DNA of 15,749 bases from CAYTPI01 sp964439625 (GTDB lineage: Bacteria > Chloroflexota > Anaerolineae > Aggregatilineales > UBA3940), in NCBI GenBank assembly GCA_964439625.1, contig CAYTPI010000030.1:1-15749 (forward strand), written 5' to 3'. Under the pieces are notes generated by a model. It saw nothing but the letters and a program-made list of their open reading frames with translations, was not told the DNA's origin and did no database searches. A program made the translations under genes and the position numbers. Of the stretch, positions 1 to 6,878 are shown in pieces (positions within the stretch are counted from its first letter, which is position 1; each line of letters opens with the position of its first letter).

Positions 1-214
1 TGGGCGTCACACTGCGTTAGTCATCCTAACTCGCTCTTTGCCTCCTCTTTATGTTGTATTTATTTTTCGACCATTAGCGGTATTTTCCGCTAAGGTGGAG
101 GAATAATACCATGTTGGTTCATCACTAGCAAGTGATTGTATAAAATTCGTCGAAATTCATCAAACCTATCCAGACCTATCCATAGATTCGCTACGCTCAT
201 TTTAGAATAGGCTC
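1..214. other. Non-coding left edge with hairpins, direct repeats and a doubtful 36-codon ORF
   Basis: No recognisable gene lies here. Visible structure: a perfect 7-bp hairpin at 74-93 (TTAGCGG, loop TATTTT, CCGCTAA), a 6-bp palindrome at 121-136 (ATCACT agca AGTGAT), and two adjacent pairs of 10-bp direct repeats at 143-162 and 164-183. On the minus strand a 36-codon ORF (200 to 90) begins 14 bases after the greA stop but has no convincing ribosome site. On the plus strand a strong GGAGG at 97-101 precedes an ATG at 111, which is closed after five codons. A minus-strand TTGATG(158-163)-17-TACAAT(135-140) pair could be a promoter firing out of the window to the left. Confidence 0.4.
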
Positions 215-688
215 TTAACTATAGGCTTCCAAGAACTTGACAATCTTGAGGCGAACCCGCCCGCTTGGCACCTCAACATCAATTACCTCGCCAACTTTTT
301 TGCCTAGCAGAGCACGTCCCACTGGTGACTCAATCGAAACGCCTTCTTGACCATGTGCCACTTCATCGCCGCCAAGCAGGTTAAATTCCTCCTCTTCCTT
401 TGTATCCATGTCTACGACAAGGATACGATCGCCCGGAGAAGCTGAGTCTGGATCAAGGTCTTCTTCTAGAATGACAGAATTGGCGAGAATATTGTCTATT
501 TCACGGATGCGTTCATCAATCCGGTTTTTTTCCGCCATCACCTCAAATAAGTCCGTGTCTTCTTCACCACTGACTTCGCCCCGAATCTGTTCAAGACGTT
601 CAGTCAGTATCGGCAGTTCTTCTTCAATCAGACGGTTGCGGATTGATTTGAGGTTTTCATAACCTTCCCGCGTGATAGGATTTGCCAT
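215..688 (-). CDS. greA: Transcription elongation factor GreA (divergent coiled-coil tip)
   Basis: GreA binds in the secondary channel of RNA polymerase and stimulates cleavage of backtracked transcripts. The 157 aa match the usual length of about 158. Residues 1-75 form the N-terminal antiparallel coiled coil and 80-157 the FKBP-like C-terminal domain. The latter is well conserved, with SIESPVGRALLGKKVGE at 118-134. The coil tip is unusual: the highly conserved GDLSENAEY of GreA is replaced by TDLFEVMAE (45-53), which keeps the two tip acids as D46 and E49 but changes their surroundings. The ATG at 688 follows a GGGAG about 10 bases upstream. It is divergent from the tRNA operon, with its own likely promoter at 743-771. 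The fold is confident. Whether this is the main GreA or a specialised paralogue is open. Confidence 0.9.
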   Translation of the reverse strand: MANPITREGYENLKSIRNRLIEEELPILTERLEQIRGEVSGEEDTDLFEVMAEKNRIDERIREIDNILANSVILEEDLDPDSASPGDRILVVDMDTKEEEEFNLLGGDEVAHGQEGVSIESPVGRALLGKKVGEVIDVEVPSGRVRLKIVKFLEAYS

Positions 689-742
689 CTTTTCGTTACT
701 CCCTATCGCTTGAACTCAAGCACTCTCAAAAAATTTCAGCAA

Positions 743-771
743 AGTCTAACGCTTATCGGCTTAATTCTCAA
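743..771 (-). promoter_or_regulatory. Probable sigma70-type promoter of greA
   Basis: On the minus strand, TTGAGA (766-771) and TAGACT (743-748) are separated by exactly 17 bases. The predicted start of transcription is about 50 bases upstream of the greA ATG. This is a motif match only. Confidence 0.45.
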
Positions 772-790
772 CAGCCACTGCAATATTCAT

Positions 791-819
791 TTGCCGCACG
801 GGTTTTCATTCGGTAGTAT
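791..819 (+). promoter_or_regulatory. Probable promoter of the tRNA-Gly/tRNA-CAT operon
   Basis: TTGCCG (791-796), a 17-base spacer and TAGTAT (814-819) lie just ahead of the tRNA at 832, so transcription would start only a few bases before the mature 5' end. Spacing is optimal and there is no competing coding use of these bases. Confidence 0.6.
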
Positions 820-831
820 GTATTCTCTGAT

Positions 832-902
832 GCGGGTATGGTGTAACGGTAACACAATAGCCTTCCAAGCTCTTGTTGCGGGTTCGAGTCCCGCTACCCG
901 CT
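832..902 (+). tRNA. tRNA-Gly (anticodon TCC)
   Basis: A full cloverleaf can be drawn. The acceptor stem GCGGGTA pairs with TACCCGC (895-901) with discriminator T902, the D stem is GTGT/ACAC, and the T arm is GCGGG TTCGAGT CCCGC (878-894). The anticodon loop CTTCCAA (862-868) gives anticodon TCC at 864-866, reading GGA/GGG. The anticodon stem has one T-C mismatch (858/872). The 3' CCA is not encoded, so it must be added post-transcriptionally. Confidence 0.95.
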
Positions 903-923
903 CTAAACACCGAATACCATCAG

Positions 924-996
924 GGGCCTATAGCTCAGCGGTTAGAGCATCCGGCTCATAACCGGCAGGTCGCAGGTTCGAATCCTGCTGGGCCCA
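924..996 (+). tRNA. tRNA with CAT anticodon (Ile2 or elongator Met)
   Basis: The cloverleaf has acceptor GGGCCTA/TGGGCCC (989-995) with discriminator A996, D stem GCTC/GAGC and T arm GCAGG TTCGAAT CCTGC (972-988). The anticodon CAT is at 957-959 in loop CTCATAA. The first anticodon-stem pair is T-C (950/966). The variable loop ending GGTC and the overall resemblance favour the lysidine-modified tRNA-Ile2, which reads AUA, over elongator Met. It lies 21 bases after tRNA-Gly and shares its transcript. CCA is not encoded. It does not look like an initiator, because the G-C run at the base of the anticodon stem is absent. Confidence 0.93.
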
Positions 997-1002
997 TCCT
1001 TG

Positions 1003-1023
1003 GACCCCTTCTCAGGGGTCTTT
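1003..1023 (+). terminator. Rho-independent terminator of the tRNA operon
   Basis: The stem GACCCC (1003-1008) and GGGGTC (1015-1020), with loop TTCTCA, is followed directly by TTTAT. It starts seven bases after the second tRNA, which defines the end of a two-tRNA transcript. Confidence 0.7.
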
Positions 1024-1091
1024 ATCATTCATTATGCCTACGTTCAAATGAATGAGCTTGGCAGAGATATCACATACTGGGCAGATCACTT

Positions 1092-2297
1092 ATGTATGTA
1101 AGCAACGTCTCTATTAACCCATCCTCCAGAGATCCGGCTTGGACACGCCTGTCGGCCCAGGTATCCTACGATGATCGCTATCCAACTGAAGAATACTGGT
1201 TTGAAGTTCCAACAGAACTGAGCGGCTTGCTATCAACGTCTGGTAATCCGTGGGCTGTCGGCATGCTTCCACTGGCGGTCACACTCCGGCAAGACTTACA
1301 GATCGATGCGCCCCTAGACAAAACCTTGTTTGACAATTTACAACACCTCATGAAAATCTGGAGCGGCTGGTACAAATTTGCGAAGCCAGTATCTATTGTA
1401 GCCACAACCACTGACCAGCGTCCGCAGGAAAAAGGACAAGCTGGTGTCTTGTACTCCGGCGGGGTAGATTCGCTGTATACGCTGCTGCGTACCCAGCACA
1501 ATGGGGACAATCCGACCGAGCACCTATTAACAATCTGGGGTGTTGATGTCGATATCGATGATCAACCAGGGTTTGAGTACCTAAAGATACAAGCACAGCA
1601 AGTCGCAAATACACTTAACAAAAACGTCGTCACCATGGCGACCAATATAAAACGAACTCGCTGGCACTACACTGATTGGGTTGATTTTAGCCATGGTGCA
1701 GCACTGAGTGCCTGTGGGCTTGTGCTTGAAGCATACTTCAGTCACCTGTATATAGCCTCGCTTGGTATTCTTGATATCAAGCCGCATGGCTCCCACCCCT
1801 ACACAGATCCTTTATTCTCCTCAGCCAGTCTTACATTCGAGCATTTTGACCCATACGTTAATCGAGTAGAAAAGACCAGATACATTACACAATTCGATGT
1901 GAGCAACCAGCATCTAAGAGTATGCTGGAAAGATAGCGGCAAAAATTGTAACCAGTGCGAAAAATGCTACCGGACAATGATTGCATTGGATTTACTCGGC
2001 AAGCTAGAACAGGTCGAAGTGTTTGACAACGCCAAATATGACCTAAGATGGATTGAGAATAACTACCTCGTCGAAATCTCATACAAAATGTACCGAGATT
2101 TAAAAGAAGAAGCCATCCGCTTGGGACGGGATGATGTCGTAGAGTCATTAGACCAAGCGATGAAATACAGTCGCTTACAGAATTTTTGGTTCCGGCGCCA
2201 TGACATCCACCGGTTGATCACGTTCCTTCGCCGGCATGATCATATCTGGCGACGGCTTTCGCCCATCCGTAAAGGCCTTAAACGGGTACTTCAATGA
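1092..2297 (+). CDS. QueC-like PP-loop ATPase of unknown specificity
   Basis: A 401-aa soluble protein. Residues 122-127 are the PP-loop SGGVDS, which in N-type ATP pyrophosphatases binds the pyrophosphate of ATP while a substrate is adenylated. Near residues 278-292 it has C-x7-C-x2-C-x2-C, the spacing of the zinc site of QueC (7-cyano-7-deazaguanine synthase). A conserved-looking HGSHPYTDPLFSS (232-244) lies between them. The roughly 115 residues before the PP-loop and the basic C-terminal tail of about 100 residues are not QueC-like, and no other queuosine gene is present. I therefore do not call it QueC. Its stop overlaps the next gene's start (ATGA, 2294-2297), tying it to a polysaccharide pyruvyl transferase. 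A role in amidation or another adenylate-dependent modification of a glycan precursor is an inference. The ATG at 1092 has no strong ribosome site and no clear promoter follows the tRNA terminator. Confidence 0.8.
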   Translation: MYVSNVSINPSSRDPAWTRLSAQVSYDDRYPTEEYWFEVPTELSGLLSTSGNPWAVGMLPLAVTLRQDLQIDAPLDKTLFDNLQHLMKIWSGWYKFAKPVSIVATTTDQRPQEKGQAGVLYSGGVDSLYTLLRTQHNGDNPTEHLLTIWGVDVDIDDQPGFEYLKIQAQQVANTLNKNVVTMATNIKRTRWHYTDWVDFSHGAALSACGLVLEAYFSHLYIASLGILDIKPHGSHPYTDPLFSSASLTFEHFDPYVNRVEKTRYITQFDVSNQHLRVCWKDSGKNCNQCEKCYRTMIALDLLGKLEQVEVFDNAKYDLRWIENNYLVEISYKMYRDLKEEAIRLGRDDVVESLDQAMKYSRLQNFWFRRHDIHRLITFLRRHDHIWRRLSPIRKGLKRVLQ

Positions 2298-3493
2298 CCC
2301 GCATCCTGATCGAAACTGGGAGCCACAGCCTGCTGAATCATGGCGACGTGGCAATGTATCAGGTGGCGGCTCATCGTCTACAGCAACTCTTACCATCTGC
2401 TGAAATCCAAGTTTTGACGGACAACCCTAAGCGCCTCCTTGCCACGACTCCGTTTGTCACCCCTGTGATTGCCGAGTACCCGAGGTGGTGGTCACCCATT
2501 AAAAAACTGATCGATGATATTGTACCGGAACAACTGCTTGCTTCAACCAAGACACGCCTAAAAAGCTTGGCAAAATCTGATGCCAACACAGCTTTCAATC
2601 AACGTGTCTACGAGGCGCTCACTGAGGCCGATATCGTCATCCATACCGGGATGGGGGGCATCAATGATGCGTTTGGCGACGAAGCCATCAGGCGCCTCAA
2701 CTTTCTAGGCGCAGCGAAACAACAAGGCAAGCTGGTTAGCTTGTTTAGCCAGGGTATTGGCCCTATTACCGAAAGCTATCTCAAAAAGGCAGCACGTAAC
2801 GTGCTGCCAGAGCTAGACTTCATCGGCATCCGTGAAGATGTATTCACGCCCCATACCTTAGCTGAGCTTGGCGTAGCAGATACTCAGATACACTTCACGG
2901 GTGATGATGCCGTTGCCTTGGCATTAACGCACGGTGCCGCAAACTTGGGTGATGCGCTTGGTATCAATATTCGGCTGGCACCTTATGCACAATTGTCTAA
3001 AAGAAACTTATCCATCTTTCAAACGCTTCAAGACATGCTGAGGCCCTTTGAAGATACGCCAAAGATCGTGTTTTCAATCGCGCAGCATGATGCGGCTGCA
3101 ACTGTGGAAACGCTTAAACTTGATAGCGCAGCGCCAGAAAAGCAGTTCACCTCGCCAATAGCCACCATCCAACGGATCGGGCAGTGTCGGCTGGTTGTCA
3201 CTGGGAGTTACCATGGCGCGGTCTTTGCACTTGGGCAAGGGATACCCGCCATATGTTTGGCAGGTTCAAATTATTACATGCACAAGTTTCAGGGGCTGGC
3301 TGAGCAATTCCCAAATGCCTGCCATGTGATCAATTTACAGGATACAAGCGAGCCTGTGCAAGGCTCCTCAGATGAGTTAGTGGCATTCTGGCAAGCAGCA
3401 GACACCCTCCGCCCGGAGATACTCAGCAAGGCAGAAGCCCTTGCCGACCTCAGCCAGCAAGCTTACGGGCGGTGGGTTCAATTACTGGCGTAA
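2294..3493 (+). CDS. Polysaccharide pyruvyl transferase family protein
   Basis: 399 aa of the WcaK/CsaB-type family (PF04230), whose characterised members transfer pyruvate from phosphoenolpyruvate to a sugar as a ketal on exopolysaccharides or secondary cell wall polymers. Visible family features are an N-terminal NHGD (15-18), TGMGGIND (118-125), SQGIGP (152-157) and the C-terminal TGSYHGAVFALGQGIPAI (303-320), corresponding to the usual G-S-x-x-H-G signature. No signal peptide or membrane segment is seen, so it should act in the cytoplasm on nucleotide- or lipid-linked sugars. Its start overlaps the stop of the PP-loop gene by ATGA, implying translational coupling. Its end overlaps the convergent flippase gene by 12 bases with no terminator between. 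Some members of this family act by other chemistry, so pyruvylation is likely but not proven. Confidence 0.85.
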   Translation: MTRILIETGSHSLLNHGDVAMYQVAAHRLQQLLPSAEIQVLTDNPKRLLATTPFVTPVIAEYPRWWSPIKKLIDDIVPEQLLASTKTRLKSLAKSDANTAFNQRVYEALTEADIVIHTGMGGINDAFGDEAIRRLNFLGAAKQQGKLVSLFSQGIGPITESYLKKAARNVLPELDFIGIREDVFTPHTLAELGVADTQIHFTGDDAVALALTHGAANLGDALGINIRLAPYAQLSKRNLSIFQTLQDMLRPFEDTPKIVFSIAQHDAAATVETLKLDSAAPEKQFTSPIATIQRIGQCRLVVTGSYHGAVFALGQGIPAICLAGSNYYMHKFQGLAEQFPNACHVINLQDTSEPVQGSSDELVAFWQAADTLRPEILSKAEALADLSQQAYGRWVQLLA

Positions 3494-4714
3494 CTCAAAG
3501 AGCATCATGCCATAGGCCACCATGTTGCGACCAACAAGCACCACAATTTGCGACAGAGGCAGGCCCACCAAGCCAAGCCGAGGAATGAGCAAGAAGGTCG
3601 AACTGCCACACAAGACAAAAACAAGCGCCTGCGCCCAAATAAATCTATGAAGCACCCTAGTTTTTGACTTACCGATAACGAAACTTCTAGGGAGCGTTTC
3701 AGCAAGCATCAGCGTGCCGACCACAACAAGCAGAGGGACGAGCGCCTTACTTTCAGTGTATTTCCCGCCATAAGCCACATCGATAAATACTGGCATGATC
3801 AAGATCACAAGCCCGCCAATAGCGAGCGCTCCACCCCAGAGCAGGATAATCAAATGTAGTATTTTCGTCCGGCTGTCACGCGCTAACTCGGTGATAAATA
3901 TCCGCCTCAGCACGTTGTCCAGCAGATTGTAACCCCGGAAGATAATGGCAGCAGCACTAAACACAGCCAATAACGAGGAAGTCAAATAGATGCCACCAAT
4001 AGCAACAACCCCCTGATACGTCACCACATTAACCGATGCGGACACAAGAAAAATGAGACCACTGACGCGCTCAGTCTGAGATAAAGTCGCATGCCCACGC
4101 TTGGTATGCGTCTGCAAATAGTAGAGTCCGACGACATTGCTTACAACGACTGCCGCCAGCCAGAGCCAAAGCGTGTTGATAAAGTTGGCAGGCAATATAC
4201 CGAACAAAAAAGAAGTTGACCCGACAAACAACAGTGCCAACGGCAGCCGCTGGGCAACCGTCCCAAATACATACTTCTCTTGTGTAGCTGAGATCACCCC
4301 AATCAATTGAAGAGATACCTGCAAAACGATAATGCCAGGCAACAAGCCAAGTACCCTAGGGGAAAACCCATATATGGTACCTACAAATACCATCCCAACG
4401 AGAATAATGGGCAGACTTATCAACAAAGTCAGGGAAAGGTCACGAGTCCAGTTGTATTGCCCCGGCTGTGCTTGGGAATACTGGCGCGAGATCAACCCAG
4501 GCTGCCCAAGTGCGGCGAGCACCAATAGCGTTTCAACGATTGCTTGAACCAACCCAAATTGGCCCGCATCATCTATACTTAATAGGCGCAAGAGTAGGAC
4601 CGTGGAAAGTGTCGAGGGGATCGCTATCAGAACGGAGGCTATCGTCGAAGCACCGATCAGCTTGCCCCATCTCGCTAGATTGTGTCTGGTTGTTTCAACC
4701 TCTGGTGACGTCAA
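3482..4714 (-). CDS. Wzx-type polysaccharide flippase
   Basis: A 410-aa, strongly hydrophobic protein with about 12 predictable membrane helices, running from LIGASTIASVLIAIPSTL near residue 18 to a last helix around residues 385-405. It ends FELRQ. This is the layout of the MOP/polysaccharide-biosynthesis flippases, which move undecaprenyl-linked glycan units across the inner membrane. The start is TTG (4712-4714), overlapping the TGA of the upstream glycosyltransferase as TTGA. No good ribosome site precedes it, so translation probably depends on coupling. It is last in the minus-strand run fcl, glycosyltransferase, flippase. Wzx proteins diverge too far in sequence to predict the exported glycan. 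Confidence 0.88.
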   Translation of the reverse strand: MTSPEVETTRHNLARWGKLIGASTIASVLIAIPSTLSTVLLLRLLSIDDAGQFGLVQAIVETLLVLAALGQPGLISRQYSQAQPGQYNWTRDLSLTLLISLPIILVGMVFVGTIYGFSPRVLGLLPGIIVLQVSLQLIGVISATQEKYVFGTVAQRLPLALLFVGSTSFLFGILPANFINTLWLWLAAVVVSNVVGLYYLQTHTKRGHATLSQTERVSGLIFLVSASVNVVTYQGVVAIGGIYLTSSLLAVFSAAAIIFRGYNLLDNVLRRIFITELARDSRTKILHLIILLWGGALAIGGLVILIMPVFIDVAYGGKYTESKALVPLLVVVGTLMLAETLPRSFVIGKSKTRVLHRFIWAQALVFVLCGSSTFLLIPRLGLVGLPLSQIVVLVGRNMVAYGMMLFELRQ

Positions 4715-5691
4715 GGTTTGACGCCACTTTCAAGTACCTCATTCTTGATCCGCCCGATAACCCCGCCGCGATGAACGACATCATGCGCTTGGATATACTC
4801 CCGCGCAGCCTGGGAAAGACGATTGCATGTCGTTTGACGAGCCATACCCACGGCATCAAAAACCCCTCGAAGCGCATGGTTAAGCACATGGTTCTTGACA
4901 CCTTTGATGGTGTAACCAATAGCTAAAGGTATGAGGCGCAGGCGCGAGCAGTAAAATTTATAGTCGAGTATGAGTGCATTACGGACGTAATAATAGTAGC
5001 GTTCGCCCTCCCACTTGAGCCAAGCTGGCTGATGACTGTCATGCTTGTGCAGAATTCGAACACTGCCCGCATAGATAATCCGATAGCCCTGGTTGATAAA
5101 TTGATAGGCTAAATCAAGTTCTTCCCAATAAAAGAACAAGCGTTCATCGTAGCCCTCAACCTCATCAAGGCAAGTACGACGTATGATATGACCTGCCCCA
5201 ACAAAACGTGTGACAAAAAAAGTTTCTTCTCTGCGTTCCAGCAATTGACGCGCAAAAGCCCAATAAGCATAGTCATCCTTACCCGTGAAGCTGTTGATCA
5301 ATCGCGTAGTCAAGACGGCAAGCGATGGCTCACCGGTCATTATCTCAATCGCATTCGCTAACGTCAGACTATTTTCAAACTCAGCATCATCGTCAAGGCT
5401 GACAATATAGTCTGCTGTGCCCAGCGACATACCAAAATTGCGCCCGGCTGCCACCCCAATGTTTTCCTGAAGTTCTTCTAAATGGACTGTCTTATTAACA
5501 TCAGCGAATGATCGCAGCAACGCTAAACTATCCAGCTCACTCCCTTGATCAATAATCCAAACGGTCACATCTACATCCACTTGAGAGAGCGCACTTTGGG
5601 CCGCTTCAATCGTCAGTTGGGGGCGGTTCAAGGCTAGGATGACAACGTCAGCGTTATAGGGTTTTTCTACGGAATGATAAGATTTTTTCAT
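4711..5691 (-). CDS. Family 2 glycosyltransferase
   Basis: 326 aa with a GT-A fold. It opens with the nucleotide-binding strand VVILALNR (16-23), has the donor-proximal NIGVAAGRNFG (77-87), the metal-binding acidic cluster DDDAEF (100-105) and the later YWEELDLAYQ (188-197), which carries the ED acids near the catalytic base. RYYYYVRNAL near 231-240 is typical of rhamnosyl/galactofuranosyl-like GT2 enzymes that modify surface glycans. There is no membrane segment. The ATG at 5691 has a weak ribosome site. An ATG 7 bases upstream is in another frame. It lies 64 bases after fcl and overlaps the flippase start by four bases, so the three are probably one operon. Donor and acceptor cannot be read from the sequence. 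Confidence 0.9.
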   Translation of the reverse strand: MKKSYHSVEKPYNADVVILALNRPQLTIEAAQSALSQVDVDVTVWIIDQGSELDSLALLRSFADVNKTVHLEELQENIGVAAGRNFGMSLGTADYIVSLDDDAEFENSLTLANAIEIMTGEPSLAVLTTRLINSFTGKDDYAYWAFARQLLERREETFFVTRFVGAGHIIRRTCLDEVEGYDERLFFYWEELDLAYQFINQGYRIIYAGSVRILHKHDSHQPAWLKWEGERYYYYVRNALILDYKFYCSRLRLIPLAIGYTIKGVKNHVLNHALRGVFDAVGMARQTTCNRLSQAAREYIQAHDVVHRGGVIGRIKNEVLESGVKP

Positions 5692-5755
5692 TACTCATGG
5701 TTTATTGCTTATGTGGCATTAGACAAGCATGCACACCATTAACGGAATAATCAAG

Positions 5756-6706
5756 TTAATGACCGTGCGCTAGATACCAGTCAATGGTGTTGCGTAAGCC
5801 TGTCCGAAAGTCTGTGGTGGAGACAAAACCAAGTTCATTGCGGGCGCGGCTGGTATCCAGCGCACGGCGCGGCTGCCCATCTGGTCGATCTGTATCCCAG
5901 ATAATATCGCCTGCGAAGCCCGTTAACTCTGCAATTAGCGTCAGTAATTCCCTGATGCTGATCTCTTTGCCTGAACCGAGGTTAATCGGATAGGAGTCTT
6001 CGTACTTCTCAGCCGCGAGCAAAATGCCTTCAGCCGCATCTTCGACGTAGAGAAACTCACGGGTGGGCGAACCTGTACCCCAGGCGATGATCTGATCATC
6101 ACCACGTTCTTTGGCCTCAAGGCACTTCCGGATCAATGCTGGTATCACATGTGAGGTTTCTAGGTCAAAATTATCACTCGGCCCATAGAGGTTCGTGGGC
6201 AGCACATGGATCGAACGAAACCCGTACTGGTTATGGTAGGCTTCCCCTTGCACCATCAGAGCCTTCTTCGCGATCCCGTAGGGGGCATTGGTCTCTTCCG
6301 GAAAGCCATTCCAAATATCAGCTTCTTTGAACGGAATCGGCGTGAACTTTGGATATGAGCAAACCGTGCCGATGGTGACAAACTTCTCGACCTCGGCCTT
6401 CCAACTCTCATGGATAAGCTGGGTGCCCATCATCAGGTTGTCGTAAAAGAACTCCGCAGGCCGTGCTTGGTTCGCTCCGATCCCACCGACGACTGCCGCC
6501 AAGTGAACCACGAGAGTAGGCTGGGTATCGGCTAAGACAGCAACGACACGATCATGATGACGCAGATCGTATTCGGTACTAGAGGGCGCAAATACCTGAT
6601 CAGCACCTTTTTCTTTCAACTTCTTGACAACATACGTACCCAGAAAACCGTTGCCGCCCGTCACCAAAACACGCTGCCCAGCCCAAAATGATGCTTCATT
6701 TACCAT
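5756..6706 (-). CDS. fcl: GDP-L-fucose synthase
   Basis: 316-aa extended short-chain dehydrogenase that epimerises and reduces GDP-4-keto-6-deoxy-mannose to GDP-L-fucose with NADPH. Visible features are the Rossmann motif TGGNGFLG (16-23), AAVVGGIGANQ (70-80), GTVCSYPK (113-120) and YGIAK (143-147). The first and third residues TVC at 114-116 correspond to the active-site Ser/Thr and Cys, and Y143/K147 are the catalytic pair. TSHVIPALI (184-192) supplies the acid/base histidine, and GSPTREFLYVEDAA (212-225) is diagnostic of this subfamily. All catalytic residues are intact and the length is normal. The gene that makes its substrate (GDP-mannose 4,6-dehydratase) is not in the window. It leads the probable operon with the glycosyltransferase and flippase. 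Confidence 0.95.
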   Translation of the reverse strand: MVNEASFWAGQRVLVTGGNGFLGTYVVKKLKEKGADQVFAPSSTEYDLRHHDRVVAVLADTQPTLVVHLAAVVGGIGANQARPAEFFYDNLMMGTQLIHESWKAEVEKFVTIGTVCSYPKFTPIPFKEADIWNGFPEETNAPYGIAKKALMVQGEAYHNQYGFRSIHVLPTNLYGPSDNFDLETSHVIPALIRKCLEAKERGDDQIIAWGTGSPTREFLYVEDAAEGILLAAEKYEDSYPINLGSGKEISIRELLTLIAELTGFAGDIIWDTDRPDGQPRRALDTSRARNELGFVSTTDFRTGLRNTIDWYLAHGH

Positions 6707-6878
6707 TATTTGAACGTCACCTTAGTTTAGGTAAGAATAAGTTCGGTTTCTTGCACTCTCAACAGGTGGATCGAGCGGGTTGCCAAGCAACCAAAGTGCG
6801 AACCGCAAGAATTGTAACCAACCCAACCGAAACGCCCAACCACCACAACAGATACTCGGACAAGTAGCAGCAATCAGA
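6707..6878. other. Intergenic region containing an in-frame hydrophobic extension of the upstream gene
   Basis: No independent gene is supported. Read on the minus strand directly through the TAG at 6879-6881, the frame of the hydrolase-like gene stays open for 39 codons to a TGA at 6759-6761. It would encode one clear membrane-spanning stretch (LLWWLGVSVGLVTILAV) followed by a short basic tail. A neighbouring frame is also open and hydrophobic, which T/G-rich non-coding DNA can produce by chance. Confidence 0.4.

Noticed and set aside
408..662. 84-codon plus-strand ORF
   Set aside because: Antisense shadow of greA; a Ser/Arg-rich composition typical of a complementary frame.
832..996. tRNA genes as an attachment site for an integrated element
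   Set aside because: No duplicate of either tRNA 3' end, integrase or other mobility gene is visible in the window.
710..1055. Overlapping plus-strand ORFs of 83 and 60 codons
   Set aside because: They run straight through the two tRNA genes and have no protein-like sequence outside them.
1092..2297. Calling the PP-loop protein QueC
   Set aside because: Only the PP-loop and cysteine spacing match. The flanking regions and the absence of queuosine genes argue against that function.
4468..4926. 152-codon plus-strand ORF across the flippase/glycosyltransferase junction
   Set aside because: Antisense to two well-supported genes, with no recognisable domain.
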